Shown: positions 1-9,076, counted from the first letter of the stretch. The stretch: DNA of 64,000 nt from an uncultured Bacteroides sp. (GCF_963678845.1 NZ_OY787468.1:992001-1056000); one strand, 5' to 3'. Notes: generated from the sequence alone by a model not told the origin. Numbers and translations: made by a program.

Positions 1-1406
1 TCGAGGATAAGAAGGTTAACCGGTTGCAACAATAGTTTAATCATTGCAAGACGCGTACGCTCTCCACCCGACAGCACCTTTACTTTCTTTGTGGATTCTT
101 CGCCGCCAAACATGAAAGCTCCCAGCAAATCGCGTATCTTATTACGGATTTCTCCTACAGCCACATCGTCAATGGTTTGGAAAACGGTTAGATTTTCATC
201 CAGAAGTGAAGCCTGATTCTGTGCAAAATAACCTATCTGTACGTTGTGTCCTAAAGTAAGAGTGCCGGTATGCTCAATCTCTTTCATGATACATTTCACC
301 AAGGTAGATTTACCTTCACCGTTCTTTCCAACAAAAGCCACTTTATCGCCACGCTCAATAGTGAGGTTGGCATTGCTGAATATAAGCTTTTCGCCATACG
401 TTTTGCCCACACCATCCATTACTACCGGATAAGTGCCTGAGCGGGGAGAAGGAGGAAATTTTAAACGAAGAGCAGATGTATCTTCATCGTCCACTTCCAT
501 TATTTCCATCTTCTCGAGCATCTTCACTCTACTTTGTACCTGGTTGGTTTTTGAATAAGTTCCTTTAAAACGGTCAATGAATTCCTGCGTCTCAGCAATC
601 ATCTTTTGTTGATTTTCAAACGCTCTCTGCTGCTGCTCGCGCCTTTCCAGGCGAAGTTGCAGGTATTTGGAATAGTTTACTTTATAGTCGTAGATGTGCC
701 CCATTGTTAACTCAATGGTGCGGGTGGTGATGTTATCCACAAATTTACGGTCGTGACTAATAAGTATTACCGCTTTGGCACTGTTGATAAGAAAATCTTC
801 GAGCCACTGAATAGATTCAATGTCGAGGTGATTGGTAGGCTCATCGAGTAACAGAACATCGGGGTTTTGCAATAATAGTTTGGCTAGCTCAATACGCATG
901 CGCCATCCACCGCTGAAGTCGCTTGTCTGACGGTTAAAGTCTTCACGGGTAAATCCCAGTCCTAACAGTGCTTTTTCCACATCTGCCTCGTAATTGGTTT
1001 CCTCTATTGAATAGAACTTCTCGCTTAAAGCAGATACGCTTTCAATGAGTTCCATATAGCTGTCGCTTTCGTAGTCCGTTCTTGTCTCCAGTTCCTTGTT
1101 AAGTCTAGCCATTTCAGCTTCCATTTCATGAACCAGAGCAAAAGCCTGAGCTGTCTCTTCAAAAACAGTGCGTCCGTCTTCGGTCATCAAATGCTGTGGC
1201 AGATAACCTATCATAGCTTCTTTCGGAGCGGATATCTTTCCTTGGGTGGGTTGACGCACACCTGCAAAAATCTTTAATAATGTACTTTTACCCGCACCGT
1301 TTTTCCCCATAAGGGCAATACGGTCTTTTTCATTTACCACAAAAGAAATATCTTTGAAAAGGGTGGTTCCCCCGAACTCAACTGTTAATCCGTCTACTGA
1401 AATCAT
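1..1406 (-). CDS. ABC-F family ATPase (C-terminal end cut by window edge)
   Basis: Soluble duplicated ABC ATPase of the ABC-F type, a family that acts on ribosomes rather than as a transporter. The start is the ATG at 1404-1406 and gives MISVDGLTVEFG. The first nucleotide-binding domain shows Walker A GKNGAGKST near residue 34, a signature SGGWRMR and Walker B LLLDEPTNHLD. A charged linker rich in Arg/Gln follows, then a second Walker A GKNGEGKST and a second signature LSGGERTR. The reading frame is still open at base 1, so about the last 60-180 residues lie outside. No transmembrane segment is present. It lies 11 nt downstream of ppk1 on the same strand and is probably co-transcribed. The subfamily (Uup, YheS or a resistance type) cannot be set from the visible part. 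Confidence 0.9.
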   Translation of the reverse strand, partial: MISVDGLTVEFGGTTLFKDISFVVNEKDRIALMGKNGAGKSTLLKIFAGVRQPTQGKISAPKEAMIGYLPQHLMTEDGRTVFEETAQAFALVHEMEAEMARLNKELETRTDYESDSYMELIESVSALSEKFYSIEETNYEADVEKALLGLGFTREDFNRQTSDFSGGWRMRIELAKLLLQNPDVLLLDEPTNHLDIESIQWLEDFLINSAKAVILISHDRKFVDNITTRTIELTMGHIYDYKVNYSKYLQLRLERREQQQRAFENQQKMIAETQEFIDRFKGTYSKTNQVQSRVKMLEKMEIMEVDDEDTSALRLKFPPSPRSGTYPVVMDGVGKTYGEKLIFSNANLTIERGDKVAFVGKNGEGKSTLVKCIMKEIEHTGTLTLGHNVQIGYFAQNQASLLDENLTVFQTIDDVAVGEIRNKIRDLLGAFMFGGEESTKKVKVLSGGERTRLAMIKLLLQPVNLLIL

Positions 1407-1417
1407 TCTTGTTTTTG

Positions 1418-3493
1418 CTAATTAGGGCGCAAAGGTAGTAAATTTTTGTCTTTCAGAAAATTGTAGATGGCATATTGTGCTCTTGTTGATGGTTCTGCCG
1501 GGTTATATTTAAAGCAATTACGTAGATTTGAATCAACAAAACAGGCTTTCTGATTGTCTTTTAGCTGAATAGTCAGTATATCAATAATTTCTTGTTTCAA
1601 CCCATCATTAAGAATTGGAGTCACAGCTTCTATTCGGTGGTAAAGGTTACGGCGCATCCAGTCGGGAGAGCCAATAAATACTTTGGGATTCCCCCCATTA
1701 TTGAAATACCATATACGGGCATGTTCAAGGAAGCTGTCCACAATACGTGTAATGTGGATATTTTTGCTGTAGGGCTGGTCTGGAATCAAACAGCAGATGC
1801 CTCTCACAATCAGCTCAATTTTAACTCCATGTTCGGAGGCCCGATAAAGTTCATCAATCATAGTCTGATCTTGCAAAGCATTCATTTTAAGAATAATTCT
1901 GCCCCCTTTACCCTGTTCTGCCAGCTCTATCTCACGATTAATAAGTTTTGTCAGCTCCGGAATCAGATTAAACCGGGCAACCAGAAGTTGTTTGAACTGA
2001 GGATGTTCCACCTTCTTTTCAAGTATAAGAAACAAGGTGTGCAGATCTTCTATTATCTCCTTGTTTGAAGTGAATAAGCCAGTATCAGAGTAGACCTTTG
2101 CTGTTTTTTCATTAAAGTTGCCGGTGCTCACATAAGCATAACTGCACGCATTATTTTCACCCCCTCTAAGTACCAAAGCCACTTTGGCATGTACCTTGAG
2201 GCCGGGAATGCTGTAGATGATATTAATGCCGGCATTCTGCATCATTTCTGCCGTTTCAAGATTATTCTCTTCATCAAAGCGAGCTTTCAGTTCCACAAAT
2301 ACAGTCACCTTTTTCCCGTTCTGGGCAGCGCTGATCAGCGTATTAATTACGGCCGAGTTTTCTGCTACCCGGTATTGAGTAACCATAATCTCTTTGGTCA
2401 ACGGATCATGCGTGGCTTCGTAAAGGAAGTGAATAAAATGTTCAAAAGAATGGTATGGAAAGTGAATCAGCAAATCCTTTTTCTTCACGTATTGGAAGAT
2501 GGATGAGTGTTTGTTCAGGTAATTCAATCTCATGGGCTGAGGCTTTTCATTTATCCTCAGAAGTTTGTTAGGGTTAGGCAGCTTAATTAAATCTTCAAGA
2601 TTTAAATGGCTGTCTCCCAATACCAGTTCATTCCTGTTGATATGAAAAGCGTCTATCAGACATTCCAGAAAATCTTTGGGCATTTGTCTGTCATAAACAA
2701 AACGGCACACTGCTCCGATTTTGCGCTTCTTTACTTTCTTTTTTACCTGTTCCACAATGTTTCCGCTTGTGGTGTCGTCTATAAGAATATCGGCGTCTCG
2801 GGAAATCTTGATGCAATAACAACTGTCCACTTCATAGCCGGGAAAGATGGAACCAATATTCGCTTTGATGATATCTTCAATATACATCAGGTAGTAATTT
2901 CCTTCGTGCTGAGGCAATTCAATAAAACGGGAAACCTTACTATATGGCATTTTTAGTACGAAATACCTTGCGTGTGAAGGATCGTCGGCAGCGCAGTTCT
3001 GTTTAAATAAACGGACGGCAAGATATAACCTGTTATCTCTCAGGAAAGAAACAATTTCACCTTTGGATATCAGTACTGGTTGCAGGAAAGGAAATACTTC
3101 TTCGTTAAAGAAGTTACGGATGAACTCCTGATGAAAAGGTTCCACTTCTTTGCTTTGATAGAAAATAACATTGTTCTGTCGCAGTGCAGGAAGAATTTTT
3201 TGCTCATAAATACGTACTCTTTCTTCCAACTGTTTATTAACCTCAGTATTTATATCTTCCAGAATTTGTTGAGATGCTTGTATGGATTCCTCATCAGTTC
3301 TGGCTCCTGAAACATTTGCTTTATGATCTGCCACCCTTATTTTATAGAACTCTTCCAGGTTAGAAGAATAAATAGCAATAAAATTGATGCGCTCATAGAG
3401 CGGAAGATTATCATCATCGGCCTCAAGAAGGACACGATAATTAAACGATAACCAGCTAATATCTCGTTTAAAATATTGATAAAGATGTTCCAT
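1418..3493 (-). CDS. ppk1: polyphosphate kinase 1
   Basis: Reversibly moves the terminal phosphate of ATP onto inorganic polyphosphate. The protein is 691 aa, the usual PPK1 length. The N-terminal segment has YFKRDISWLSFNYRVL and an SNLEEFYKIR motif. The two PLD-like C-terminal domains carry the expected His residues in IPGLKVHAKVAL and in RIVDSFLEHARIWYF, the first matching the phosphorylated His of E. coli PPK. I chose the ATG at 3491-3493 (MEHLYQYF). The frame extends upstream to 3577, but that would add 28 hydrophobic residues absent from the family and overlap the divergent phosphodiesterase gene. It is followed by the ABC-F gene on the same strand. Confidence 0.95.
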   Translation of the reverse strand: MEHLYQYFKRDISWLSFNYRVLLEADDDNLPLYERINFIAIYSSNLEEFYKIRVADHKANVSGARTDEESIQASQQILEDINTEVNKQLEERVRIYEQKILPALRQNNVIFYQSKEVEPFHQEFIRNFFNEEVFPFLQPVLISKGEIVSFLRDNRLYLAVRLFKQNCAADDPSHARYFVLKMPYSKVSRFIELPQHEGNYYLMYIEDIIKANIGSIFPGYEVDSCYCIKISRDADILIDDTTSGNIVEQVKKKVKKRKIGAVCRFVYDRQMPKDFLECLIDAFHINRNELVLGDSHLNLEDLIKLPNPNKLLRINEKPQPMRLNYLNKHSSIFQYVKKKDLLIHFPYHSFEHFIHFLYEATHDPLTKEIMVTQYRVAENSAVINTLISAAQNGKKVTVFVELKARFDEENNLETAEMMQNAGINIIYSIPGLKVHAKVALVLRGGENNACSYAYVSTGNFNEKTAKVYSDTGLFTSNKEIIEDLHTLFLILEKKVEHPQFKQLLVARFNLIPELTKLINREIELAEQGKGGRIILKMNALQDQTMIDELYRASEHGVKIELIVRGICCLIPDQPYSKNIHITRIVDSFLEHARIWYFNNGGNPKVFIGSPDWMRRNLYHRIEAVTPILNDGLKQEIIDILTIQLKDNQKACFVDSNLRNCFKYNPAEPSTRAQYAIYNFLKDKNLLPLRPN

Positions 3494-3518
3494 TAAAGCG
3501 ATTTTGCGGTAAATATAG

Positions 3519-3526
3519 TATATTTG
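3519..3526 (+). promoter_or_regulatory. -7 promoter box for the phosphodiesterase gene
   Basis: TATATTTG fits the Bacteroidetes -7 consensus TAnnTTTG, 20 bp before the ATG at 3547. A TTTTG at 3502-3506 is only 12 nt upstream, shorter than the usual 19-21, so the -33 element is not convincing. Confidence 0.5.
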
Positions 3527-3546
3527 CAGATATAAAGTGCAAAAAA

Positions 3547-4038
3547 ATGGTAAGAATTGGATTGTTGTCAGATACACACGGATATTGGGATGAGAAGTAC
3601 TTGAAATATTTTGAAAATTGTGATGAAATCTGGCACGTGGGAGATATAGGATCAGTGGAAGTTGCAGAGAAATTAGCGGCTTTCCGCCCGCTTCGTGCTG
3701 TGTATGGAAATATTGATGGTCAGGATATTCGTAAGATGTATCCGCAGGTAAATCGTTTTACTATCGAGGGAACTGAAATTCTGATGAAGCATATCGGTGG
3801 TTACCCCGGGAATTACGATTCTTCTATCCGGGGAAGTGTTCTGGTTCATCCTCCAAAGTTGTTTATCAGCGGACATTCTCATATCCTTAAAGTGAAGTAT
3901 GATAAAACTCTTGGCATGCTCCATATTAATCCCGGGGCAGCAGGCATCTATGGCTTTCATAAGGTGAGAACCATGATCCGCTTTGTGATAGATAATGGGG
4001 AGTTTAAAGACCTGGAAGTGATTGAACTTGCCGGATAG
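3547..4038 (+). CDS. YfcE/MJ0936-family metallophosphoesterase
   Basis: Small cytosolic calcineurin-like phosphodiesterase of 163 aa. The metal-ligand motifs appear in order: LLSDTHGY (D-x-H) near residue 8, HVGDIGS (GD) near 31, YGNIDGQD (GN-D) near 58 and the C-terminal SGHSHIL (GH-x-H) near 113. This order and the short length match the YfcE/MJ0936 group of Mn-dependent phosphodiesterases. It has no signal peptide. It is transcribed away from ppk1 and has its own -7 box. The natural substrate is not known for most members and cannot be read from the sequence. Confidence 0.88.
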   Translation: MVRIGLLSDTHGYWDEKYLKYFENCDEIWHVGDIGSVEVAEKLAAFRPLRAVYGNIDGQDIRKMYPQVNRFTIEGTEILMKHIGGYPGNYDSSIRGSVLVHPPKLFISGHSHILKVKYDKTLGMLHINPGAAGIYGFHKVRTMIRFVIDNGEFKDLEVIELAG

Positions 4039-4161
4039 TTATTTTGTTTTATATGTAATAAATCTGATTTATATAATTCATTGTATTGTATTATAGAACT
4101 TTGCTATTTGTTATAATACATAAGAATTTCATAGAATCAGTCTTATCTTCCTTTTATTTAT

Positions 4162-4192
4162 TTTGCTATGTCAAAAAACTTTCCGTAATTTG
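4162..4192 (+). promoter_or_regulatory. promoter of the rfbA nucleotide-sugar operon
   Basis: TTTG at 4162-4165 and TAATTTG at 4186-4192 are separated by 20 nt and lie 25 bp before the rfbA start. This is the Bacteroidetes -33/-7 layout, although the -7 box is one base short of TAnnTTTG. Confidence 0.6.
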
Positions 4193-4217
4193 CATGTTAT
4201 AACAAATAAAACAATCT

Positions 4218-5087
4218 ATGAAAGGAATAATTCTTGCCGGAGGAAGCGCTACTCGTTTATATCCGCTTTCCAAAGCTATTTCAAAACAAATCATGCCGGT
4301 GTATGATAAACCGATGATTTATTACCCACTGTCTACATTGATGTTGGCCGGAATACGGGAAGTTTTGATTATCTCTACTCCTCGGGATCTTCCCATGTTT
4401 AAAGATTTATTGGGTACAGGTGAGGATCTTGGCATGAACTTTCAATATAAAATACAGGAGAAACCTAATGGACTGGCGCAAGCTTTTGTTCTTGGTGCCG
4501 AGTTCCTGAACGGAGAACCGGGGTGCCTTATTCTTGGTGATAACATGTTCTACGGACAGAACTTTTCATCCATGTTGAAACGTGCGGCAAGCATTCAAAG
4601 TGGGGCCTGCGTTTTTGGTTATTATGTAAAAGACCCTCGTGCTTATGGTGTGGTAGAATTCGATGAAAATGGAGATGTTATCTCACTGGAAGAGAAACCG
4701 GAACATCCGAAGAGTAATTATGCAGTGCCTGGTCTTTACTTTTTTGATGCAACTGTTACAGAAAAAGCGGCCAACTTACAACCTTCTGCTCGCGGAGAAT
4801 ATGAGATAACCGACTTGAATAAGTTATATCTGGAAGAAGGATCTTTAAAGGTGGAACTATTTGGACGTGGATTTGCATGGCTGGATACCGGTAACTGCGA
4901 CAGTTTGCTGGAAGCATCCAACTTTGTGGCAACCATTCAGAACCGTCAGGGCTTTTATGTAAGCTGCATTGAAGAGATTGCCTGGCGCAATGGCTGGATC
5001 TCTACTGAACAATTGCATAAATTGGGAAACCAGTTATCAAAAACAGAGTATGGCAAATACTTGCTTGAATTGTCGAAAATAAAATAA
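4218..5087 (+). CDS. rfbA: glucose-1-phosphate thymidylyltransferase
   Basis: RmlA: makes dTDP-glucose from dTTP and glucose-1-phosphate, the first step to dTDP-deoxysugars of surface polysaccharides. At 289 aa it has the standard RmlA length. The N-terminal nucleotide-binding loop is GGSATRLYPLSKAISKQ, followed by MPVYDKPMIYYPLS, both diagnostic for the homotetrameric RmlA group. LILGDNMFYG and EYEITDLNKLY are also as expected. It is first in a four-gene operon, and rfbB starts 7 bp after its stop. The rhamnose genes rmlC and rmlD are not next to it, so the operon's end product is probably not plain dTDP-rhamnose, unless those genes lie elsewhere. Confidence 0.95.
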   Translation: MKGIILAGGSATRLYPLSKAISKQIMPVYDKPMIYYPLSTLMLAGIREVLIISTPRDLPMFKDLLGTGEDLGMNFQYKIQEKPNGLAQAFVLGAEFLNGEPGCLILGDNMFYGQNFSSMLKRAASIQSGACVFGYYVKDPRAYGVVEFDENGDVISLEEKPEHPKSNYAVPGLYFFDATVTEKAANLQPSARGEYEITDLNKLYLEEGSLKVELFGRGFAWLDTGNCDSLLEASNFVATIQNRQGFYVSCIEEIAWRNGWISTEQLHKLGNQLSKTEYGKYLLELSKIK

Positions 5088-5094
5088 TAAATAT

Positions 5095-6234
5095 ATGAAA
5101 ACTTATTTAGTGACAGGAGCTGCCGGATTTATCGGAGCTAACTATCTGAAATATATTCTTGCAAAGCATAATGATATAAAGGTTGTAGTACTCGATTTAT
5201 TAACCTATGCGGGAAATCTGGGTACTATTGCTGAAGATATTGATCACACTCGTTGTGAGTTTGTGAAAGGAGATATTTGTGATCGTGAACTGGCTGATAA
5301 GCTATTCGCACAATATCAGTTTGATTATGTGGTGAACTTTGCTGCTGAGAGTCACGTGGACAGAAGTATTGAAAACCCACAATTATTCCTGATGACCAAT
5401 ATCCTTGGAACTCAAAACTTACTGGATGCTGCCCGTCGCAGCTGGGTTACTGGTAAAGACGAACAGGGTTATCCTACATGGCGAGAAGGCATACGTTTTC
5501 ATCAGGTTTCTACAGATGAAGTTTACGGTAGCCTGGGTGCAGAAGGTTTCTTCCACGAAACAACTCCTCTTTGTCCTCATAGTCCTTACAGTGCATCAAA
5601 GACAAGTGCAGATATGTTTGTGATGGCTTATTTTGACACATATAAAATGCCGGTAAGTATTACAAGATGTTCAAATAACTACGGCCCTTTTCACTTTCCC
5701 GAAAAACTTATTCCGCTGATTATAAAGAACATCCTTGAAGGTAAGCACTTACCTGTTTATGGTGATGGAAAGAATGTGCGTGACTGGTTGTATGTGGAAG
5801 ATCACTGCAAAGCAATTGATCTTGTGGTGCGTGAAGGTAGAGTTGGAGAGGTTTACAATGTAGGCGGACACAATGAGAAACAGAATATTGAGATTGTGAA
5901 GCTGACCATTTCTACTATTCATCAGATGATGACAGAGAATCCTGCTTATAAGGAAGTGCTGAAGAAAAAGGAACGTGATGAGAAGGGTGAAATTTTTGTT
6001 GATTGGATAAATGAATCTTTGATTACGTTTGTGAAAGACCGCCTTGGTCACGATCAGCGATATGCTATTGATCCTACTAAAATAACCAAAGAACTGGGTT
6101 GGTATCCGGAGACAAAGTTCGAAGTTGGTATTGTAAAAACAATAAAGTGGTATCTGGAAAATCAGGAATGGGTAGAAGAAGTTACTAGTGGTGATTACCA
6201 GAAATACTACCAAAAGATGTATGGAAACAAATGA
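5095..6234 (+). CDS. rfbB: dTDP-glucose 4,6-dehydratase
   Basis: RmlB, an extended short-chain dehydrogenase that converts dTDP-glucose to dTDP-4-keto-6-deoxyglucose using bound NAD. It shows the Rossmann loop TGAAGFIGANY at residues 7-17, the VSTDEVYGSLG segment, and the catalytic YxxxK in PYSASKTSADMF. The motif NNYGPFHFPEKLIPL is typical of RmlB. At 379 aa it is slightly longer than the usual 340-360, with extra Lys/Glu-rich sequence near residues 285-305. Its stop overlaps the next start by four bases (ATGA), implying translational coupling. Confidence 0.95.
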   Translation: MKTYLVTGAAGFIGANYLKYILAKHNDIKVVVLDLLTYAGNLGTIAEDIDHTRCEFVKGDICDRELADKLFAQYQFDYVVNFAAESHVDRSIENPQLFLMTNILGTQNLLDAARRSWVTGKDEQGYPTWREGIRFHQVSTDEVYGSLGAEGFFHETTPLCPHSPYSASKTSADMFVMAYFDTYKMPVSITRCSNNYGPFHFPEKLIPLIIKNILEGKHLPVYGDGKNVRDWLYVEDHCKAIDLVVREGRVGEVYNVGGHNEKQNIEIVKLTISTIHQMMTENPAYKEVLKKKERDEKGEIFVDWINESLITFVKDRLGHDQRYAIDPTKITKELGWYPETKFEVGIVKTIKWYLENQEWVEEVTSGDYQKYYQKMYGNK

Positions 6235-7373
6235 TAGACCCTGACTCGCAAATTCTCATGGTAGACCTCAAAGGTCAGTACCTGAAAATAAAGCCGGAGA
6301 TTGATAATGCTATTCAGAGTGTAATAGATTCCTCTGTTTATATTAATGGTCTGCCGGTGGGGGAATTTGCAGCCAATCTTGAAAACTATACGGGAGCACG
6401 TCATGTGATTCCCGTTGCCAATGGCACGGATGCTCTTCAAATAGCATTAATGGCATTGGGGCTCCATCCTGGAGACGAAGTGATTGTTCCGGCCTTTACT
6501 TATATAGCTTCTGCAGAGGTTATTGCCTTGTTGGGATTGGTTCCCGTAATGGTGGATGTGGATTATGATTCTTTCAATGTGACGGCTGCCCACATTCAAA
6601 AAGCAATTACTCCTAAAACAAGAGCGATTATTGCTGTTCATCTGTTTGGACAAAGCTGCCCGATGGAGGAGATACTTCAATTGGCAGAAGCAAATGATTT
6701 GTTTGTGGTGGAGGATAATGCGCAATCTATTGGGGCTATTTATTCTTTTTCTGATGGAAGAGAGCAGCAGACTGGTACAATGGGACACTTTGGTTGTACC
6801 TCTTTTTTCCCTACTAAAAATCTTGGCTGCATGGGAGACGGCGGAGCATTGATGACGAATAATGACGATCTTGCTTTCCGTGCCAAGATGATTGCCTGCC
6901 ACGGTCAGTCTAAAAAATATGTTCACGATGTGATTGGCTGTAACTCCAGGTTGGATGCCATTCAGGCTGCTATATTAAATGTGAAACTTCACCATCTGAA
7001 CGATTATATTCACCAAAGACAAGTGGCTGCAAAGCGCTATTATGATGGCTTGTCTGGCTTGGAATCAATTGTGTTGCCCCGAAAGATGCCTTATTCCTCT
7101 CATGTTTACCATCAGTTTACAGTGAAAGTAATCGATGGCAGACGAGATGAACTAAAACATTATCTTAGTGAATATGGTATACCCAGTATGATTTATTATC
7201 CTCGCCCACTGCAACAACAGAATGCTTTCAGGGATATTGCACGTAAAGGTGAGGAACTGACAGCTTCGAAAGAGCTTTGCCAACAGGTCCTTTCACTGCC
7301 TATGCACACGGAACTGACTGAAGAGGTGCAAACATATATTATTGAAAAAATACGGGAATATGCAGAACAGTAG
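6231..7373 (+). CDS. DegT/DnrJ/EryC1/StrS-family sugar aminotransferase
   Basis: PLP-dependent aminotransferase acting on a nucleotide-linked keto-sugar, 380 aa. The Schiff-base lysine is in SFFPTKNLGCMGDGG (Lys196) and the PLP-pairing acidic residue is in VVEDNAQSIGA. The N-terminal MVDLKGQYLKIKPEID resembles the WbpE/WlbC group that acts on 3-keto sugars. The ATGA overlap start is used here; the internal ATG nine codons later is closer to the family N-terminus and could be the real one. The acyltransferase gene overlaps its 3' end, so this pair probably makes an N-acylamino sugar. Confidence 0.88.
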   Translation: MIDPDSQILMVDLKGQYLKIKPEIDNAIQSVIDSSVYINGLPVGEFAANLENYTGARHVIPVANGTDALQIALMALGLHPGDEVIVPAFTYIASAEVIALLGLVPVMVDVDYDSFNVTAAHIQKAITPKTRAIIAVHLFGQSCPMEEILQLAEANDLFVVEDNAQSIGAIYSFSDGREQQTGTMGHFGCTSFFPTKNLGCMGDGGALMTNNDDLAFRAKMIACHGQSKKYVHDVIGCNSRLDAIQAAILNVKLHHLNDYIHQRQVAAKRYYDGLSGLESIVLPRKMPYSSHVYHQFTVKVIDGRRDELKHYLSEYGIPSMIYYPRPLQQQNAFRDIARKGEELTASKELCQQVLSLPMHTELTEEVQTYIIEKIREYAEQ

Positions 7374-7944
7374 GGAAAACTATTTTGTTCATGAAACAGC
7401 GGTGATTGATCCTGATTGCCAGATAGGTGAGGGAACAAAGATCTGGCATTTTTCTCATCTGATGACGGGTTGCACGGTTGGCAATAACTGTAATATTGGT
7501 CAGAATGTGGTGATTTCTCCGCAAGTGGTGCTTGGCAATAACGTGAAAGTACAGAATAACGTATCTGTTTATACCGGAGTGATTTGTGAAGACGATGTGT
7601 TTCTTGGTCCGTCATGCGTTTTTACCAATGTGATTAATCCGCGCAGCTTTATCAACCGAAAAGACGAATTTTGCACCACACTTGTGAAACATGGGGCAAC
7701 AATAGGTGCAAATGCTACCATTGTATGTGGGAATACAATTGGTGCCTTTGCTATGGTTGGCGCGGGAGCGGTAATAACCAAAGATGTCCCTCCTTATGCG
7801 TTAGTTACCGGGAATCCAGCCCAGCAGACTGGTTGGGTAAGTGAATATGGTCATAAACTTGTATTCAATGAACAAGGCGAAGCAATCTGCCCCGAAAGCG
7901 AACAACACTATTTCCTGAAAGATGGAAAAGTTTTGCCTGTCTAA
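7360..7944 (+). CDS. left-handed beta-helix (hexapeptide) sugar N-acyltransferase
   Basis: Hexapeptide-repeat acyltransferase, 194 aa from the ATG at 7360 (an upstream in-frame TTG at 7342 is less likely). Repeats such as IGEGTKI, VGNNCNIG, LGNNVKVQNNV, IGANATIV and VGAGAVITKDVPP build the beta-helix. The opening YFVHETAVIDPD and the loop NVINPRSF are like WlbB/WbpD and FdtC, which N-acetylate a 3-amino sugar made by the partner aminotransferase. It overlaps that aminotransferase by 14 nt and ends the operon. The acyl group (acetyl or other) cannot be decided from the sequence. Confidence 0.85.
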   Translation: MQNSRENYFVHETAVIDPDCQIGEGTKIWHFSHLMTGCTVGNNCNIGQNVVISPQVVLGNNVKVQNNVSVYTGVICEDDVFLGPSCVFTNVINPRSFINRKDEFCTTLVKHGATIGANATIVCGNTIGAFAMVGAGAVITKDVPPYALVTGNPAQQTGWVSEYGHKLVFNEQGEAICPESEQHYFLKDGKVLPV

Positions 7945-8017
7945 ATATGTAAATGTCTTATTGTAAGATTTTTATTTTTTCTAATAAGATTTTCCAATTA
8001 TTCAGGTTATATTTTTA

Positions 8018-8109
8018 TTTTGATATACATCAAAATAATGCTTTGATATATATCATCACTACCGTTTGATATATATCATAATATCTGTTAGATGTACATC
8101 AAATACAAA
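8018..8109. repeat. four-unit 23-bp phased palindrome array (GATATATATC core)
   Basis: Four units each contain a near-palindromic 10-mer beginning at 8022 (GATATACATC), 8045 and 8068 (GATATATATC) and 8091 (GATGTACATC). The step is exactly 23 bp each time. Most units extend to TTTGATATAYATCA. The array lies between the convergent ends of the acyltransferase and menA genes. No intrinsic terminator was seen in the gap. Confidence 0.85.
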
Positions 8110-8152
8110 TTATATTTAGATAAATAAAAAAGGTTTCCTTGAAGATTAAAGA

Positions 8153-9049
8153 TTATCCAATAATCAATCCCATAGAAAGAAGTATTGCCAGAAAAAGCAT
8201 GTTCCGCGATGATTCTCCTAAAAGAGCATTCAGCTCTTTACCGCTGTGAATCCTTACCAACCGTTGCCAGGTAAGAAAATGAGGAATAAGGTACAGTTGC
8301 GGAAGTAAGGCAGCCCATAGGCGACCTTCCCATGCAAAGTAGATGCAGAGCCAGCATGCGGCAATACCTAAAAAGAGATAGATAAAACGTCCGAAAGGTT
8401 CGCCAAAGCGTACGATAATAGTCTTTTTTCCACTCTTGGCATCAGTATCGCGGTCACGGTAGTTGTTCACAACCAGCAACGTGTCAATAACCAGTCCGCT
8501 AACTAAAGAGCCAACGAAAACATGCGGAGTGAGTGTAAGGGCTTGCACGTAGTACGTTCCGCATACAGGTACAACCCCAAAAAAGATAAGTACAAGTAAA
8601 TCTCCCCATCCGTGATAGGAGAGAGGATAAGGTCCGGTGGTATAAAGAAATGCAAAGGCTACGCAGAAAATACCGACCAGAATAAGCCACCATCCACCAT
8701 ATAAAAGAAGTGTGCTACCCACGATACATGCCAATGCCACGACTACAAAAATACCTTTCTTCATGGCTGATGGAGAAATCCATCCCTGAGCACAAGCTCG
8801 TTCAGGTCCAAGACGGTCTTCACGGTCGGTTCCTTTCAGGAAGTCGAACAAGTCATTTATCAGGTTTGATGCAATCTGCATAAGGAAAGCAAATAAGCAA
8901 CATATCAGTGCCGGTAGCCAATTAAATTTTCCATCTGCAATAGCCAGCCCGCTACCTATTAATATTGGTACCACTGCTCCGGCTAATGTCTTTGGACGTG
9001 CAGCAAGCAGCCAAGCTTTCGCAGAGTCCTTTTCTATTATATCTTTCAT
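8153..9049 (-). CDS. menA: 1,4-dihydroxy-2-naphthoate polyprenyltransferase
   Basis: UbiA-superfamily integral membrane prenyltransferase that attaches a polyprenyl chain to 1,4-dihydroxy-2-naphthoate in menaquinone synthesis. The two Mg-pyrophosphate motifs are NLINDLFDFLKGTDRED near residue 70 and NNYRDRDTDAKSG near 190. The segment AARPKTLAGAVVPILIGSG is typical of MenA. About eight hydrophobic helices are visible. The start at 9049 (MKDIIEKD) is preferred over the frame opening at 9079, because it gives the family N-terminus and leaves room for the -7 box at 9069-9076. Confidence 0.92.
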   Translation of the reverse strand: MKDIIEKDSAKAWLLAARPKTLAGAVVPILIGSGLAIADGKFNWLPALICCLFAFLMQIASNLINDLFDFLKGTDREDRLGPERACAQGWISPSAMKKGIFVVVALACIVGSTLLLYGGWWLILVGIFCVAFAFLYTTGPYPLSYHGWGDLLVLIFFGVVPVCGTYYVQALTLTPHVFVGSLVSGLVIDTLLVVNNYRDRDTDAKSGKKTIIVRFGEPFGRFIYLFLGIAACWLCIYFAWEGRLWAALLPQLYLIPHFLTWQRLVRIHSGKELNALLGESSRNMLFLAILLSMGLIIG

Positions 9050-9068
9050 CTTTCTTCGTTTTACAGAA

Positions 9069-9076
9069 CAAAGATA
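9069..9076 (-). promoter_or_regulatory. -7 promoter box of menA
   Basis: CAAAGATA on the given strand reads TATCTTTG on the coding strand, 20 bp before the menA ATG. No -33 TTTG was seen. Confidence 0.45.

Noticed and set aside
3494..3577. N-terminal extension of ppk1 beginning MYLTTIQF
   Set aside because: It would overlap the divergent phosphodiesterase gene and its promoter, and the extra residues are not part of PPK1.
4087..4120. Inverted repeat TGTATTATA / TATAATACA before rfbA
   Set aside because: Nine AT-only base pairs around a 16-nt loop are expected by chance in such AT-rich sequence; too weak to call an operator.
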